Source: CAZNUM01 sp964539305
GTDB taxonomy: Bacteria; Fidelibacterota; Marinisomatia; Marinisomatales; TCS55
DNA length: 32,062 nucleotides
NCBI GenBank assembly: GCA_964539305.1
Contig: CAZIIM010000022.1
Span: 1 to 32,062, forward strand
Direction of reading: 5' to 3'
How positions within the stretch are numbered: the first letter of the stretch is position 1; the number at the start of each line of letters is the position of its first letter. Under the pieces are notes generated by a model. The model was not told the DNA's origin. It saw nothing but the letters and a program-made list of their open reading frames with translations, and searched no databases. Below are positions 1 to 8,520 of the stretch, piece by piece. The position numbers were made by a program, and so were the translations under genes.

Positions 1-1
1 G

Positions 2-409
2 CACACGCTGGAATTCAGGATTAGCGTGAGGGTTGATTCAATTGTAAGCTATCCTCTTTGCCGGTATTTGGTTATCGAACCTAAACAGCTGTCCGTTATA
101 TCGGGTGAGCCGCTTGTTTTCCAGCTGAAGCAAAACTATCCCAATCCATTTAACCCCATAACGAATATTGATTTTGAGTTACCGTATGATTGCCAAGTTT
201 TTCTCACGGTTTACAACTTGCACGGGGATGAGATCTGTCCATTGGTGAAAGGATTTAAAACGGCCGGGCATTATACAGTCCAATGGGTTGGAAGAGACAC
301 AAGGGGGAGACAAATATCCACCGGTGTGTATCTTTATCGGTTAAAAGCTGAAACCAGAGACGGCCACCAAACCTTCATAAAAACAAGAAAACTGGTGTTC
401 TTGAAATAG
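2..409 (+). CDS. C-terminal part of a T9SS-secreted protein (Por sorting domain), 5' truncated
   Basis: The reading frame is open from the window edge (CAC ACG CTG ... from base 2) to the TAG ending at 409, so the true start lies outside. About 80 C-terminal residues form a type IX secretion C-terminal sorting domain: the QNYPNPFNP signature, then a beta-rich region with VFLTVYNLHGDEI, AGHYTVQWVGRD and STGVYLYRLKA, ending in a basic tail (KTRKLVFLK). In the FCB group this domain directs a cargo across the outer membrane through the T9SS, after which it is cleaved. The catalytic or adhesive part of the cargo is not visible, so its function cannot be given. The sorting-domain call is secure; T9SS genes themselves are not in the window. 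Confidence 0.85.
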   Translation, partial: HTLEFRISVRVDSIVSYPLCRYLVIEPKQLSVISGEPLVFQLKQNYPNPFNPITNIDFELPYDCQVFLTVYNLHGDEICPLVKGFKTAGHYTVQWVGRDTRGRQISTGVYLYRLKAETRDGHQTFIKTRKLVFLK

Positions 410-473
410 CGGATGAAATACATTGTTTTGATTATTTATTCGAGTGATTTTAGACGAATAAAACAAAAAGATG

Positions 474-503
474 TTGACAATTAATGTGGATCGGTAGTAC
501 AAT
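474..503 (+). promoter_or_regulatory. sigma70-type promoter of ssb
   Basis: A perfect -35 TTGACA at 474-479 is followed by an 18-bp spacer and a -10 TACAAT at 498-503. Transcription would start near 510 and give a leader of about 40 nt before the ssb ribosome binding site. This is the clearest promoter in the window. Confidence 0.65.
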
Positions 504-551
504 TTAATCGTACGCGTTAGTATCGGTAAAATAAGTAGTTAGGAGTTCAAA

Positions 552-956
552 ATGCAGAAAGGTAGTGTAAATAAAGTCGTGTTAGTCGGTCATCTGGGTG
601 GCGACCCAGAAACGCGGTATACCCCTTCGGGGGCCGCCGTGGCTAACTTCAATCTTGCAACCAACGAATCCTGGCGTGATGCCAATGGTGATGTTCAGGA
701 TAAAACCGAATGGCACCGTTGCGTTATGTTTGGAAAAACGGCCGAAATGGCAGGTGAACTGCTTAAAAAAGGCCAGCTTGTTTATCTGGAGGGTAAACTT
801 CAGACCCGTAACTGGGAGGACAACAACGGCGTTAAGCGCTATACCACTGAAGTGGTGTGTGATACGTTCACAATGCTCGGTCGGAAAATGGATTCAAGCG
901 GTGACCGACCCGAAGCCACCCCCGCCGGGGCGGATGAGGACGACTTGCCGTTTTAA
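552..956 (+). CDS. ssb: Single-stranded DNA-binding protein
   Basis: The 134-residue protein binds single-stranded DNA during replication, repair and recombination. Residues 1-110 are a typical bacterial SSB OB-fold: VNKVVLVGHLGGDPETRYTPSG, ANFNLATNESW, KTEWHRCVMFGKTAEMAGELLKKGQLVYLEGKL. A short linker leads to the acidic tip DEDDLPF, which recruits partner proteins. The linker is short, so the protein is at the small end of the family. AGGAG (541-545) sits 6 bp before the ATG. The gene has its own promoter and terminator and so looks monocistronic. Confidence 0.96.
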   Translation: MQKGSVNKVVLVGHLGGDPETRYTPSGAAVANFNLATNESWRDANGDVQDKTEWHRCVMFGKTAEMAGELLKKGQLVYLEGKLQTRNWEDNNGVKRYTTEVVCDTFTMLGRKMDSSGDRPEATPAGADEDDLPF

Positions 957-979
957 TCCTGTTGTTGTCTGATTGAATT

Positions 980-1006
980 AAGGGGATCCAGCCGGATCCC
1001 CTTTTT
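980..1006 (+). terminator. Rho-independent terminator after ssb
   Basis: A 10-bp perfect stem (AAGGGGATCC at 980-989 with GGATCCCCTT at 994-1003) closes a 4-nt loop AGCC and runs into a T tract to 1006. It lies 24 bp after the ssb stop codon. Confidence 0.85.
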
Positions 1007-1083
1007 ATATATATTATAATTATTATAATTGCGTCCGACTGCTTAAACTCCTCGTCCCAAACGTTTTGTAAAAGGATATTTTG

Positions 1084-2253
1084 ATGGATCTAGATCGTCT
1101 GAATCATGAACTGTGTTCATTCTGGGACCAACACATCACACCGGCGCTGATAGACTATATAAAAATACCAAATAAGTCCCCTATTTTCGATCCGGATTGG
1201 GAATCGAACGGTCATATGCAGCAGGTATTGGATTTGGCTGTGGACTGGATCAGGGAGCACCAACCGGCCGGAAGTCAATTGTTTGTGAAAAAAGAAACGG
1301 GTCGGACTCCATTAATTCTTCTGGAAATTCCCGGCCAGAGGGAGGGGAATGTCCTCGTTTATGGCCACTTGGACAAACAGCCTGAAATGGAAGGATGGCG
1401 CGAAGGGCTCGGTCCGTGGACACCCGTTGTGGAAAATGGGAAATTATATGGGCGTGGTTCGGCTGATGACGGATATGCCCTATTCGCTGCCGTCGGGATC
1501 GTTCAAGCCCTTCAAAGCCAGAAACAGCCTTTACCCCGTATTGTTATCCTCATTGAATTTTGTGAAGAAAGTGGTTCACTGGATTTACCTTTTTACCTCG
1601 AGCAGAATAAAGAAATCATCGGGGAACCGGATTTAGTCATTTGTCTGGACTCGGGTGCTGAGAACTACGAACAATTCTGGACGACTGTTTCACTCCGGGG
1701 GCTTGTAAGTTGTACCGTAAGGGTGGATGTGCTCAGAGAAGGTGTTCATTCCGGAGCAGCCAGTGGAGTGGTCCCCTCGTCGTTCAGGATTGTCCGACAG
1801 TTAATATCCCGCCTGGAGGATGAAACTACCGGCGTCATAATTCCTGATGGCCTTCAGGTAGAAGTGCCGCCTAATCGGCTGTCGGAAGTAAAGGCCCTGG
1901 CTGCTGAAATGGGAGCGTTGGATGAACACTTCCCTTGGTATGGAGACCTGAAATCAACTACCCGGGATCCGATGGAGGGAATTTTAAGGCGGACCTGGTA
2001 TCCGGCCCTGTCAATCGTTGGCATGGATGGTGTACCGGCAGTGAAAGACGGNNNNNNNNNNNNNNNNNNNNNNNNNNNNNNNNNNNNNNNNNNNNNNNNN
2101 NNNNNNNNNNNNNNNNNNNNNNNNNNNNNNNNNNNNNNNNNNNNNNNNNNNCCCGAGGCAAATGCCCACGGGCCCAATGAATTTTTACATTTGGAGTATG
2201 CCAAAAAAGTAAGTACCTGTATTGGTTTAATACTTCACCGCTTCCAGAAGTAG
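1084..2253 (+). CDS. M20-family metallopeptidase (CNDP-like dipeptidase), interrupted by an assembly gap
   Basis: Zinc-dependent M20 peptidase, probably cytosolic, cleaving dipeptides or N-acyl amino acids. The metal-binding motifs are visible: VYGHLDKQP (first His and catalytic Asp), GRGSADDG (bridging Asp) and EFCEESGS (Glu pair), followed by the dimerisation/lid region (VSLRGLVSCTVRVDV, GVHSGAASGVVPS). 100 N at 2052-2151 fall in the C-terminal half. Known CNDP-like members are roughly 450-470 residues, while only about 355 real residues are present here, so the gap probably hides more than 100 bases, including part of the second catalytic-domain half. The frame happens to stay open through the N run. 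ATG 1084 is preferred over TTG 1081 because AAAGGA at 1071-1076 is 7 bp upstream. Confidence 0.85.
   Translation: MDLDRLNHELCSFWDQHITPALIDYIKIPNKSPIFDPDWESNGHMQQVLDLAVDWIREHQPAGSQLFVKKETGRTPLILLEIPGQREGNVLVYGHLDKQPEMEGWREGLGPWTPVVENGKLYGRGSADDGYALFAAVGIVQALQSQKQPLPRIVILIEFCEESGSLDLPFYLEQNKEIIGEPDLVICLDSGAENYEQFWTTVSLRGLVSCTVRVDVLREGVHSGAASGVVPSSFRIVRQLISRLEDETTGVIIPDGLQVEVPPNRLSEVKALAAEMGALDEHFPWYGDLKSTTRDPMEGILRRTWYPALSIVGMDGVPAVKDXXXXXXXXXXXXXXXXXXXXXXXXXXXXXXXXXXPEANAHGPNEFLHLEYAKKVSTCIGLILHRFQK
2052..2151. other. Assembly gap (100 N)
   Basis: Exactly 100 N, a usual placeholder for unknown size. The flanking bases on the two sides do not match each other, so unlike the gap at 11472 this one cannot be closed from the sequence. 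Confidence 0.97.
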
Positions 2254-2263
2254 AATTACCGAA

Positions 2264-2995
2264 ATGAACGCTCCTGCACGGTTGGAGAAGTTTAGACCCC
2301 GTCCCCAGCGGATTCGATATTTATTGTCTTACTTTACCCTTTTTCTGGGTCCTCTGCTGGCCAAGATAAAGGTAAAGGGGCGTGAACATCTTCCTCGGGA
2401 GGGTCCCTATATTCTGGCCATTAACCATTTCAGTGTGGTGGACCCTGCTTTTGTCATCTATGCCATCCGGAAGCCGATTAATTTCCTGGCAGCCAGCGAC
2501 CAGGTGATTGAATGGCAAAATTACTGGGCGGCGTGGCTGTATGGATTTATCCCCACCAACCGGACACGGCTGGCCCCCTCTACCATTAAAATGGCTGTCC
2601 GCGTTTTAAAAGAGCAGCGCATCCTGGGAATTTTTCCGGAGGGAACATCTACCTCGGATCAGTTGCGACCGCCGAAGATGGGAGTAGTTTATTTATCGAC
2701 AGTCACATCGGCACCCATTATTCCAATTGGAATCACCGGTCTTCAAAATGCCTGGGATCAATGGTTGCGCGGGAATCGCCCCCGGGTCGAAATCAGAATT
2801 GGAAAGGCTTTTGGTCCTTTTCAATTATCAGATGAACGAAAGGCCCGGGAAAAACAATTGGAGGAAATTGGAAAGGAAGTAATGCGTCGAATTGCGGCGT
2901 TGTTACCGGAGAGGCATCACGGTGACTATCGGGGGGATCGGGAAATTGAAGTATATCGCCGGGAAAATCAGGGGTGTCGGGTAACCAGGATATAA
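2264..2995 (+). CDS. plsC: 1-acyl-sn-glycerol-3-phosphate acyltransferase (PlsC family)
   Basis: Membrane-associated acyltransferase that transfers an acyl chain to lysophosphatidic acid in phospholipid synthesis. The 243-residue protein carries the HxxxxD catalytic motif (NHFSVVD, His55 and Asp60), a hydrophobic N-terminal segment (YLLSYFTLFLGPLLA, about 19-33), the substrate-binding FPEGTST motif (124-130) and a PIIPIGI block (151-157), all in the expected order. It starts 10 bp after the M20 peptidase stop, so the two may be cotranscribed. The last 28 bases overlap the 3' end of the convergent EamA gene. The exact acyl acceptor cannot be told from the sequence. Confidence 0.88.
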   Translation: MNAPARLEKFRPRPQRIRYLLSYFTLFLGPLLAKIKVKGREHLPREGPYILAINHFSVVDPAFVIYAIRKPINFLAASDQVIEWQNYWAAWLYGFIPTNRTRLAPSTIKMAVRVLKEQRILGIFPEGTSTSDQLRPPKMGVVYLSTVTSAPIIPIGITGLQNAWDQWLRGNRPRVEIRIGKAFGPFQLSDERKAREKQLEEIGKEVMRRIAALLPERHHGDYRGDREIEVYRRENQGCRVTRI

Positions 2996-3822
2996 ATTCC
3001 GGCTAGGGTGATCACTCCACCCAGCACCACCGGGACTGACAACAGTTCCTGAAACAGGACGAATGCCATAGCAGATGCAAGGATTGGTTCTCCCAGAGGA
3101 ACGGCGCTCACCACGGTAGGCCGAACGTATTTTACACTGTAATAAAACAGGGTATGTCCGAAAATGGTAGGAATAATCCCCAAGAGGATTAACCAGACGT
3201 AAGCCCCTGTTTCAGGGGGCAGCACCGGAATCTGCATTGTAGTGGACAGGGCCAGGAGAATCAAACCGGCGGTGGTATAAAGCATTCTGGTATAAACAAT
3301 CACTCCGGTTTTTTTGCGGATCTTTTCAGACAAGAGCATTACGACGGCCATCCAGACAGAGCTTAACAACGCCAGGAGGTTTCCAAACTGGTTTTCGGTA
3401 AAATCGTTGGCAGAACTACTCTGAATAATGACCACCCCTGTAAAAGCGAGTATCAGGCCACCGACGATGGGTTTGTTCCACTTCCGTTTCAGAATTAACC
3501 GCTCAAAGATGGCAGTAAAGAAAGGGGCGGTTGTTGCCAGCAGGGTCGCATTGGCCACGGAGGTATGTTTTAAGGCACCAAAGAAACAGATGAAATGTAG
3601 TGCCAGAAAGAGACCTGCCAGTCGGGTGGGGTTCCGGTCGCTGGCGGTCATTTCTCCCTGCCGTTTTATGGAACTGAAGAGCCACAAGAAGCCTCCGGCA
3701 ACGGCCATCCTCCAGAAACTGATTGTTATGGCCGGCACTTCCGGTACCATCCGGGCCAGGATGGAAGAAGTACTTATGGCCAGGAGACCGGTACTGAGAA
3801 CAAATATAAGACGGGATTTCAA
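2968..3822 (-). CDS. EamA/DMT-superfamily transporter
   Basis: Integral inner-membrane protein of 284 residues with about ten hydrophobic segments arranged as two EamA repeats (roughly 1-135 and 145-282). Typical features are SFWRMAVAGGFLWL in the first half and PTIFGHTLFYYSVKYV and AVPLGEPILASAMAFVLF in the second. DMT-family members export amino acids, nucleosides or other metabolites, but the substrate cannot be predicted. The start codon is TTG; no clear Shine-Dalgarno sequence is visible, but the first membrane segment begins immediately after it (LIFVLSTGLLAI), which supports this start. Confidence 0.88.
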   Translation of the reverse strand: MKSRLIFVLSTGLLAISTSSILARMVPEVPAITISFWRMAVAGGFLWLFSSIKRQGEMTASDRNPTRLAGLFLALHFICFFGALKHTSVANATLLATTAPFFTAIFERLILKRKWNKPIVGGLILAFTGVVIIQSSSANDFTENQFGNLLALLSSVWMAVVMLLSEKIRKKTGVIVYTRMLYTTAGLILLALSTTMQIPVLPPETGAYVWLILLGIIPTIFGHTLFYYSVKYVRPTVVSAVPLGEPILASAMAFVLFQELLSVPVVLGGVITLAGIYILVTRHP

Positions 3823-3848
3823 GGGACTATATTAGTAAAAGGCCGCCA

Positions 3849-5012
3849 TCAGAATTTATAATAAACCGAAAGGAAAGGTTGTTGGAAATGAATTCCAATC
3901 CAGAAGTTTTCATGGTGGTTTCCACCAAAGACGGGAAGCGAGTTAGTAATAAACCCGATATCAAAAAATACGGGTAAGGCCACATCTCTCGATTGTGAGC
4001 GGTTAATCCAGGGGGCATAATAAGGATCCCAGAATACCTCCGAAATTAATTTCAGGTTTTTCAGAACGTCGTAGTCGGCTCCAACATAAAACCGGGGGAG
4101 AGGGTCGCTGTTAGGGTAAAAAATGGCGCTTCCACCGACGGTGATATTGATACGTCCCTGACCGGTGGCTTTTAATTTTGAATGACTGTAAGCTGCAAAA
4201 AGTTCAAACCAGACCTTGTTTCCACCTGAAAAATCGCTGTAATAGTACCCGTCCTTATCCTGGACATCGCCGATACGGACCCAGTTCTGTTCCTGGAAAA
4301 CAGTATCTTTTTTAATAAACTGACCGGTGCTGTCATCCCAGTATTGCGTTTGCTTCACCTCGTATTTTTTGTACTCGTATTTGTCCGGTAATCCCCTCAG
4401 GTGGAAGTGGCCGCCAATGGACAGGTTGGATTGTTGACCGGCGTCGTTGTGCTGATAAAGGGTGTATTTGGGTCGGATGTTGAGATCCCCGACGAAATAG
4501 TTTGACCAGCGGCTGGAGACCTGGAAGCGGTCTGAGAATCCGAACGCCCAGGAGAGAAGACTTAAATAGAATTCGTTGTGCTTCAGCGGGAAGCCGGTAG
4601 GATCAAACCAGATATCCATTAACTGCTCATCGCTGAAATACCAGGTTTCCTTTGCTGAAGGTGTTTCCTGGTCCCCGGGTTTGGTTTCCAGGGTGGCAAT
4701 CTTGTCCATATCAATTTCAATGGGTCCAAGGGAGGTCAACAGTTGAATTTGCTTGTCGTTTCGGGAAAGCAATTCCCCCACAATAATGTCACCGTTTTTC
4801 AGACGGATTCGTACCTGTTCGGTGTGAATGGATGTTTTATCGAGAACAAGTGTACCGAAATCTGTTTTCAGGGTAACGGTGGAGTCGGTTTCTGTGATGA
4901 CAATTCCGGTAATTTTATCTCCTGCATCGGTATAATAGGTTTTTTGTTCTTGTCCCAGTAAGGATCCGCTGGTGAGTATGAGAGCAAACAGTAGGAGTAA
5001 GGTGGTTTTCAT
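3849..5012 (-). CDS. Envelope protein with two LSm/SH3-like repeats and a beta-barrel-like C-terminal region
   Basis: I do not recognise a named family. The 387-residue protein starts with a signal peptide (MKTTLLLLFALILTSGSLLG). Residues about 25-110 hold two short beta-rich repeats of the form DKITGIVITETDSTVTLKT and NGDIIVGELLSRNDKQIQL, each ending in a hydrophobic D/K-I turn. They resemble small LSm/SH3-like barrels and match a segment in the protein at 15299. The rest (about 130-387) has alternating aromatic/hydrophobic strands, repeated FxVSSRWSNYF and FYVGADYDV blocks and a terminal YKF, as in outer-membrane beta-barrels ending in an aromatic residue. Location at the outer membrane is an inference. 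GGAAAG lies 6-7 bp before the ATG. Confidence 0.6.
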   Translation of the reverse strand: MKTTLLLLFALILTSGSLLGQEQKTYYTDAGDKITGIVITETDSTVTLKTDFGTLVLDKTSIHTEQVRIRLKNGDIIVGELLSRNDKQIQLLTSLGPIEIDMDKIATLETKPGDQETPSAKETWYFSDEQLMDIWFDPTGFPLKHNEFYLSLLSWAFGFSDRFQVSSRWSNYFVGDLNIRPKYTLYQHNDAGQQSNLSIGGHFHLRGLPDKYEYKKYEVKQTQYWDDSTGQFIKKDTVFQEQNWVRIGDVQDKDGYYYSDFSGGNKVWFELFAAYSHSKLKATGQGRINITVGGSAIFYPNSDPLPRFYVGADYDVLKNLKLISEVFWDPYYAPWINRSQSRDVALPVFFDIGFITNSLPVFGGNHHENFWIGIHFQQPFLSVYYKF

Positions 5013-5072
5013 AGTCGGCTTTCCAATATTTAAGATTTGATATTATTTAGCAATATCCGGTGATACCAAACA

Positions 5073-5090
5073 AGGAATAATTGTATTCCT
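5073..5090. promoter_or_regulatory. 18-bp palindrome between divergent genes
   Basis: AGGAATA-ATTG-TATTCCT is a perfect 7-bp inverted repeat with a 4-bp centre, about 60 bp from each of the two divergent start codons (5012 minus strand and 5152 plus strand). Its position suits an operator. No matching regulator is identified nearby. Confidence 0.35.
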
Positions 5091-5151
5091 GCATTGGTTC
5101 CCGTTACTTTACGGCGTTAAATTTAATTCTATTTAACCGTGGGGAAACCAA

Positions 5152-5790
5152 ATGTCTGAAACCAAGCCGATTCATTATTTTCTGGTTCTGTGCCTTATAA
5201 TCGCAATTCTCTTTCTCATGCGCTGGGTTAAGGTTCAATCGGATCAGGATATTCAATATGCCGATGGAAGTGCCAATGAATTTATTAATCCATATGAGAC
5301 GCATATAAAAAACCTGCGTCAGCTNNNNNNNNNNNNNNNNNNNNNNNNNNNNNNNNNNNNNNNNNNNNNNNNNNNNNNNNNNNNNNNNNNNNNNNNNNNN
5401 NNNNNNNNNNNNNNNNNNNNNNNNGATTATCAACAGCTCCTGGCTGAAAATTCTATTCGTCCGATGAAACTCCAGATCTGGATTATGGATGCAGATGGAA
5501 AAAACAAGGTTCAGATAACCAACAATAATGCTGCCAATTTTGCACCCTTCTTCTTCCCCAATGATCAGCGGATCATCTTCTGTTCTAACCTGGCTGATCC
5601 CAAAGGAAGAAATTTTGACCTCTGGGCAGTGGATGTTGACGGAAAAAACCTGGAGCGGATCACTTATTTCGATGGGTTTGATGGGTTCCCCATGTTCAGC
5701 CCGGACGGGAAATATCTGGTTTTTGCCTCCAATCGGAACCAGGCCAAACGGGGCGACACGAATATTTTTATCTGTGAATGGGCCGATTAG
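5152..5790 (+). CDS. TolB-like/PD40 beta-propeller protein, interrupted by an assembly gap
   Basis: Membrane-anchored or secreted protein with one N-terminal hydrophobic segment (HYFLVLCLIIAILFLM, about 7-22). After the 100-N gap come at least two WD40-like/PD40 blades, each with the hallmark pattern of DADGKNKVQITNN, NFAPFFFPNDQRIIFCSN, DVDGKNLERITYF and FPMFSPDGKYLVFASNR. TolB-type propellers usually have six or more blades, so the N run probably hides several and the real gene is likely longer than the 212 codons shown. The last 13 bp overlap the start of the lytic transglycosylase gene, suggesting translational coupling. The partner or ligand is unknown. Confidence 0.75.
   Translation: MSETKPIHYFLVLCLIIAILFLMRWVKVQSDQDIQYADGSANEFINPYETHIKNLRQXXXXXXXXXXXXXXXXXXXXXXXXXXXXXXXXXXDYQQLLAENSIRPMKLQIWIMDADGKNKVQITNNNAANFAPFFFPNDQRIIFCSNLADPKGRNFDLWAVDVDGKNLERITYFDGFDGFPMFSPDGKYLVFASNRNQAKRGDTNIFICEWAD
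5325..5424. other. Assembly gap (100 N)
   Basis: 100 N inside the beta-propeller gene. The two flanks share no overlap, so the true length is unknown. Confidence 0.97.
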
Positions 5791-6590
5791 GCTTTATTGT
5801 AATTACTGCTGCTCTCCTTGGCAGTAATGTTCAGGGAGCAGATTCGACCACTGTAACACGGGAGAGCGTGTATAACCGCGTTCTGTCTTATTTAAAGAAT
5901 GACAACATTCCGGAATCATTTGTTGCGGCTGCATTTAATCGCCCGGAAGTAAAATACAGAAAAGCAGTTATACGTCGGTTCAAATCCCCGAACGAGCAGA
6001 AACCCTATTCGCAGTACAAGCGGATTTTTCTTACCCACAGACGTATCCACGGCGGAGTGAAATTTTACCAGTCCCACCAGACCATGATTGATTCAATAGC
6101 TGAATATTTTGGCGTAGATCCACTGATTCTGACGAGCATGGTGGGCATTGAAAGCAATTATGGTGATTATCATGCTGAATTTTCTGTTTTCAATGCGCTG
6201 TATTCGGTCAGTATCGGGTTTCCTCCCCGGTCTGACTGGGCCATGAAGGAATTAGCCGAATTTCTGAAATTTTGTTACAACAACAAGATGGACCCCCAAT
6301 CCATCCGGGGTTCCTATGCAGGTGCCTTTGGCTACGGCCAGTTTATTCCCTCCAGTTTTAACCGGTATGCTGTGGATATGGATGGCGATGGCATCCGGGA
6401 GTATTTACAATGGCCCGATGTCTTGGGAAGTATTGCCAATTATCTGAAAGAGAACGGTTACCCTGAAAATAGTAGCGATTTTTCGAATGGTTCGGGCGTG
6501 TACCGGGCGCTTTACAGTTACAACCATTCGGACAATTATGTCCGGGTGGTGTTGGACTTGAGGAAAGCTATCCGGGCGAAACTCCGGTAA
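5778..6590 (+). CDS. mltB: Lytic murein transglycosylase, MltB/SLT_2 family
   Basis: Periplasmic enzyme that cleaves the glycan strands of peptidoglycan with formation of 1,6-anhydro-muramic acid. It has a signal peptide of about 20 residues (FIVITAALLGSNVQG). The catalytic region shows GVDPLILTSMVGIESNYGD with the presumed catalytic Glu125, then SYAGAFGYGQFIPSSF (about 179-194), YAVDMDGDG and VLGSIANYLKENGY, all hallmarks of MltB-type enzymes. At 270 residues it is shorter than E. coli MltB and lacks any lipobox, so it is probably soluble in the periplasm. It overlaps the propeller gene by 13 bp, so the two are probably made together. Confidence 0.9.
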   Translation: MGRLGFIVITAALLGSNVQGADSTTVTRESVYNRVLSYLKNDNIPESFVAAAFNRPEVKYRKAVIRRFKSPNEQKPYSQYKRIFLTHRRIHGGVKFYQSHQTMIDSIAEYFGVDPLILTSMVGIESNYGDYHAEFSVFNALYSVSIGFPPRSDWAMKELAEFLKFCYNNKMDPQSIRGSYAGAFGYGQFIPSSFNRYAVDMDGDGIREYLQWPDVLGSIANYLKENGYPENSSDFSNGSGVYRALYSYNHSDNYVRVVLDLRKAIRAKLR

Positions 6591-6602
6591 ATAATTTTGC
6601 CG

Positions 6603-8402
6603 TTAAAGCTCGAGATGAAGCTCGAGCACTTCATCGCCGCGCCGGACTTTTACTGAGATGGTTTGCCCTTTCTTTAATTCTGCCAGGCGGTACATGTAAT
6701 CATAGATATTCTTGATTTCTTTCCCTTCGATTTCAATGATGACATCCCCTTTTAGCATTCCAGCCTTTGCTGCTGGTCCATCCCGTTTGGTGCCGTCGAT
6801 TTCCAGGCCCTCTGTCTGACTCCCATAAGCAGGAAGCACTCCAAAGGTCACCTTGAAGCGACGCCTGGTTCCCTGGGGTTCTTTAGGCCCGGCTTCGGCA
6901 AACTGCGGACGGGTATCTGCCCGATCCAATTTCAGAACAACGTCATGAATAAAGTCCGCGACTTTCTTTTCTCCCTCCGCATTTATTTTTTCCCAATCGT
7001 CACTGGGGTGGTGGTAATCGTCATGAATGCCCGTGAAAAAGAACAGGACCGGGATGTCATTGATGTAAAAGCTGGCATGATCGCTGGGGCCATAGCCCTC
7101 GGGACTCATTTTTATGCTTAGACCATAGGCAGTGTTGAGGCTGTTCAGGAGGGAATCGGCCTGCGGGTTGGTACCCGTTCCTCCAATCGAAAGCTTGTTT
7201 TCACTTAGGCGGCCAACCATGTCCATGTTTATCATGGTAATAATGGATGACAGATTCACTGTCGGGTGTTTCACAAAATATTTTGATCCCAGAAGTCCTT
7301 TTTCTTCTCCATTAAAAGCGATCAGCAGAACCGATCGTTTTAACTGGTCCCGTTCGCTGGCCAGTTTTTCTCCCAGCTCCAGAAGGGCGGCGACACCGGA
7401 GGCATTGTCATCGGCTCCATTGTGAACTGCAATAGTGTCGGGCTGGAGTGACCCGCTACCGGGACCACCAAGACCAAGGTGGTCAAAATGAGCCCCCAAT
7501 ACAATGTATTCCTTGCTCAAAACGGGATCCGTCCCCGGAATGACTCCGATGACATTCGAGATTTTTACTGTTTGTTTAACTAATTCAACAACAGCGGTTA
7601 TATCGGTCTCCTCCACTGCGAAACTATTGGGTTGGAGATTGTTTTCCAGGCTCTCCTGAACCTGTTTCAATGTCTTGCCGCTGAACGACAGGATGGAATC
7701 GGCTACTGCCTGCTTGATCTGAATCACCGGGATTCCGGCGCCCGCAAAACTCTGATCGTAGCGCAGGGGGATTAATTCATCCTCCTGATCCTCTTCTACG
7801 GGAGATACAAACAAAACACCGGCCGCTCCCTGATCACGGGCCAACATCACTTTTTTTCTCAGAGGGAGATGCGGTTCATAGGGTGAATGGGGATTGTCTC
7901 CTTCTGGCCCACCCCGCAACAGCAGGACCCATTTATCGGCAACATTTACCCCGGCGTAGTCGTTCCATTGAATTGAGTCCTTAATAGAAAATCCGTAACC
8001 ACAGAAAACGACGGTGCTGGTCACCGAATCATTGGAAGAGAATCCCAGGGGTATGTAGTCCTGTTTGAGCTGGAAGGCGCGATCCTTCATTACAAGACGA
8101 TTGTTGTCTCCCAGGGAAACGCTGTTAACAAAGTCAAAGTACTGGTGATAGTCCCCGTCATTCCCCGGAAGGATACCGGCTTCTTTGATTTGGTCCACGA
8201 TGTAATTAACAGCGGCTTCCGACTCAGGGGCACCCGCCAGGCGTCCTTTTAGCTCATCGGATGCCAGAAAGCGGATGTGATCTAGAATTTCTTCGGAGGT
8301 GATTTCACTGGAGGTTGTTGCTGGTGTTTCCACCTGGGGTGGCGGTGGTGTTGTACAAGACCAGAGGACAAGTGTGATGAAGATGAAAAGTCTGTTTTTC
8401 AT
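6603..8402 (-). CDS. M28-family zinc aminopeptidase lipoprotein with PA-like and PDZ domains
   Basis: Surface or periplasmic lipoprotein peptidase of 599 residues. A lipobox (LWSC, Cys16) follows a short hydrophobic stretch. A PA-like insert lies at about 105-290 (GYGFSIKDSIQWNDYAGV, DKWVLLLRGGPE, AAGVLFVSP). The M28 catalytic core has the di-zinc ligands: GAHFDH (His305), NGADDNASG (Asp331), NGEEKG (Glu366/367), NMDMVGR (Asp394) and DYHHPSDD (His465). A C-terminal PDZ domain (about 515-599: GMLKGDVIIEIEGKEI) probably helps bind substrate. M28 proteins of this layout release N-terminal amino acids from peptides. It converges on the transglycosylase gene with only 12 bp between stops. Confidence 0.92.
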   Translation of the reverse strand: MKNRLFIFITLVLWSCTTPPPPQVETPATTSSEITSEEILDHIRFLASDELKGRLAGAPESEAAVNYIVDQIKEAGILPGNDGDYHQYFDFVNSVSLGDNNRLVMKDRAFQLKQDYIPLGFSSNDSVTSTVVFCGYGFSIKDSIQWNDYAGVNVADKWVLLLRGGPEGDNPHSPYEPHLPLRKKVMLARDQGAAGVLFVSPVEEDQEDELIPLRYDQSFAGAGIPVIQIKQAVADSILSFSGKTLKQVQESLENNLQPNSFAVEETDITAVVELVKQTVKISNVIGVIPGTDPVLSKEYIVLGAHFDHLGLGGPGSGSLQPDTIAVHNGADDNASGVAALLELGEKLASERDQLKRSVLLIAFNGEEKGLLGSKYFVKHPTVNLSSIITMINMDMVGRLSENKLSIGGTGTNPQADSLLNSLNTAYGLSIKMSPEGYGPSDHASFYINDIPVLFFFTGIHDDYHHPSDDWEKINAEGEKKVADFIHDVVLKLDRADTRPQFAEAGPKEPQGTRRRFKVTFGVLPAYGSQTEGLEIDGTKRDGPAAKAGMLKGDVIIEIEGKEIKNIYDYMYRLAELKKGQTISVKVRRGDEVLELHLEL

Positions 8403-8520
8403 GGATTACCCGGTAGTATTTAAGATTTTAAAATATTCCTGAAAGATGAATACTCAGAACATCAATTTAAGACAGAGCAGTAGTGAAATATTCATTCAAA
8501 TTAGGTGTGGCCCGCACGGT

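Noticed and set aside
2052..2151. Closing the first (and second, 5325-5424) N run by flank overlap
   Set aside because: Neither pair of flanks shares a repeated end, so these are true gaps, unlike the one at 11472.
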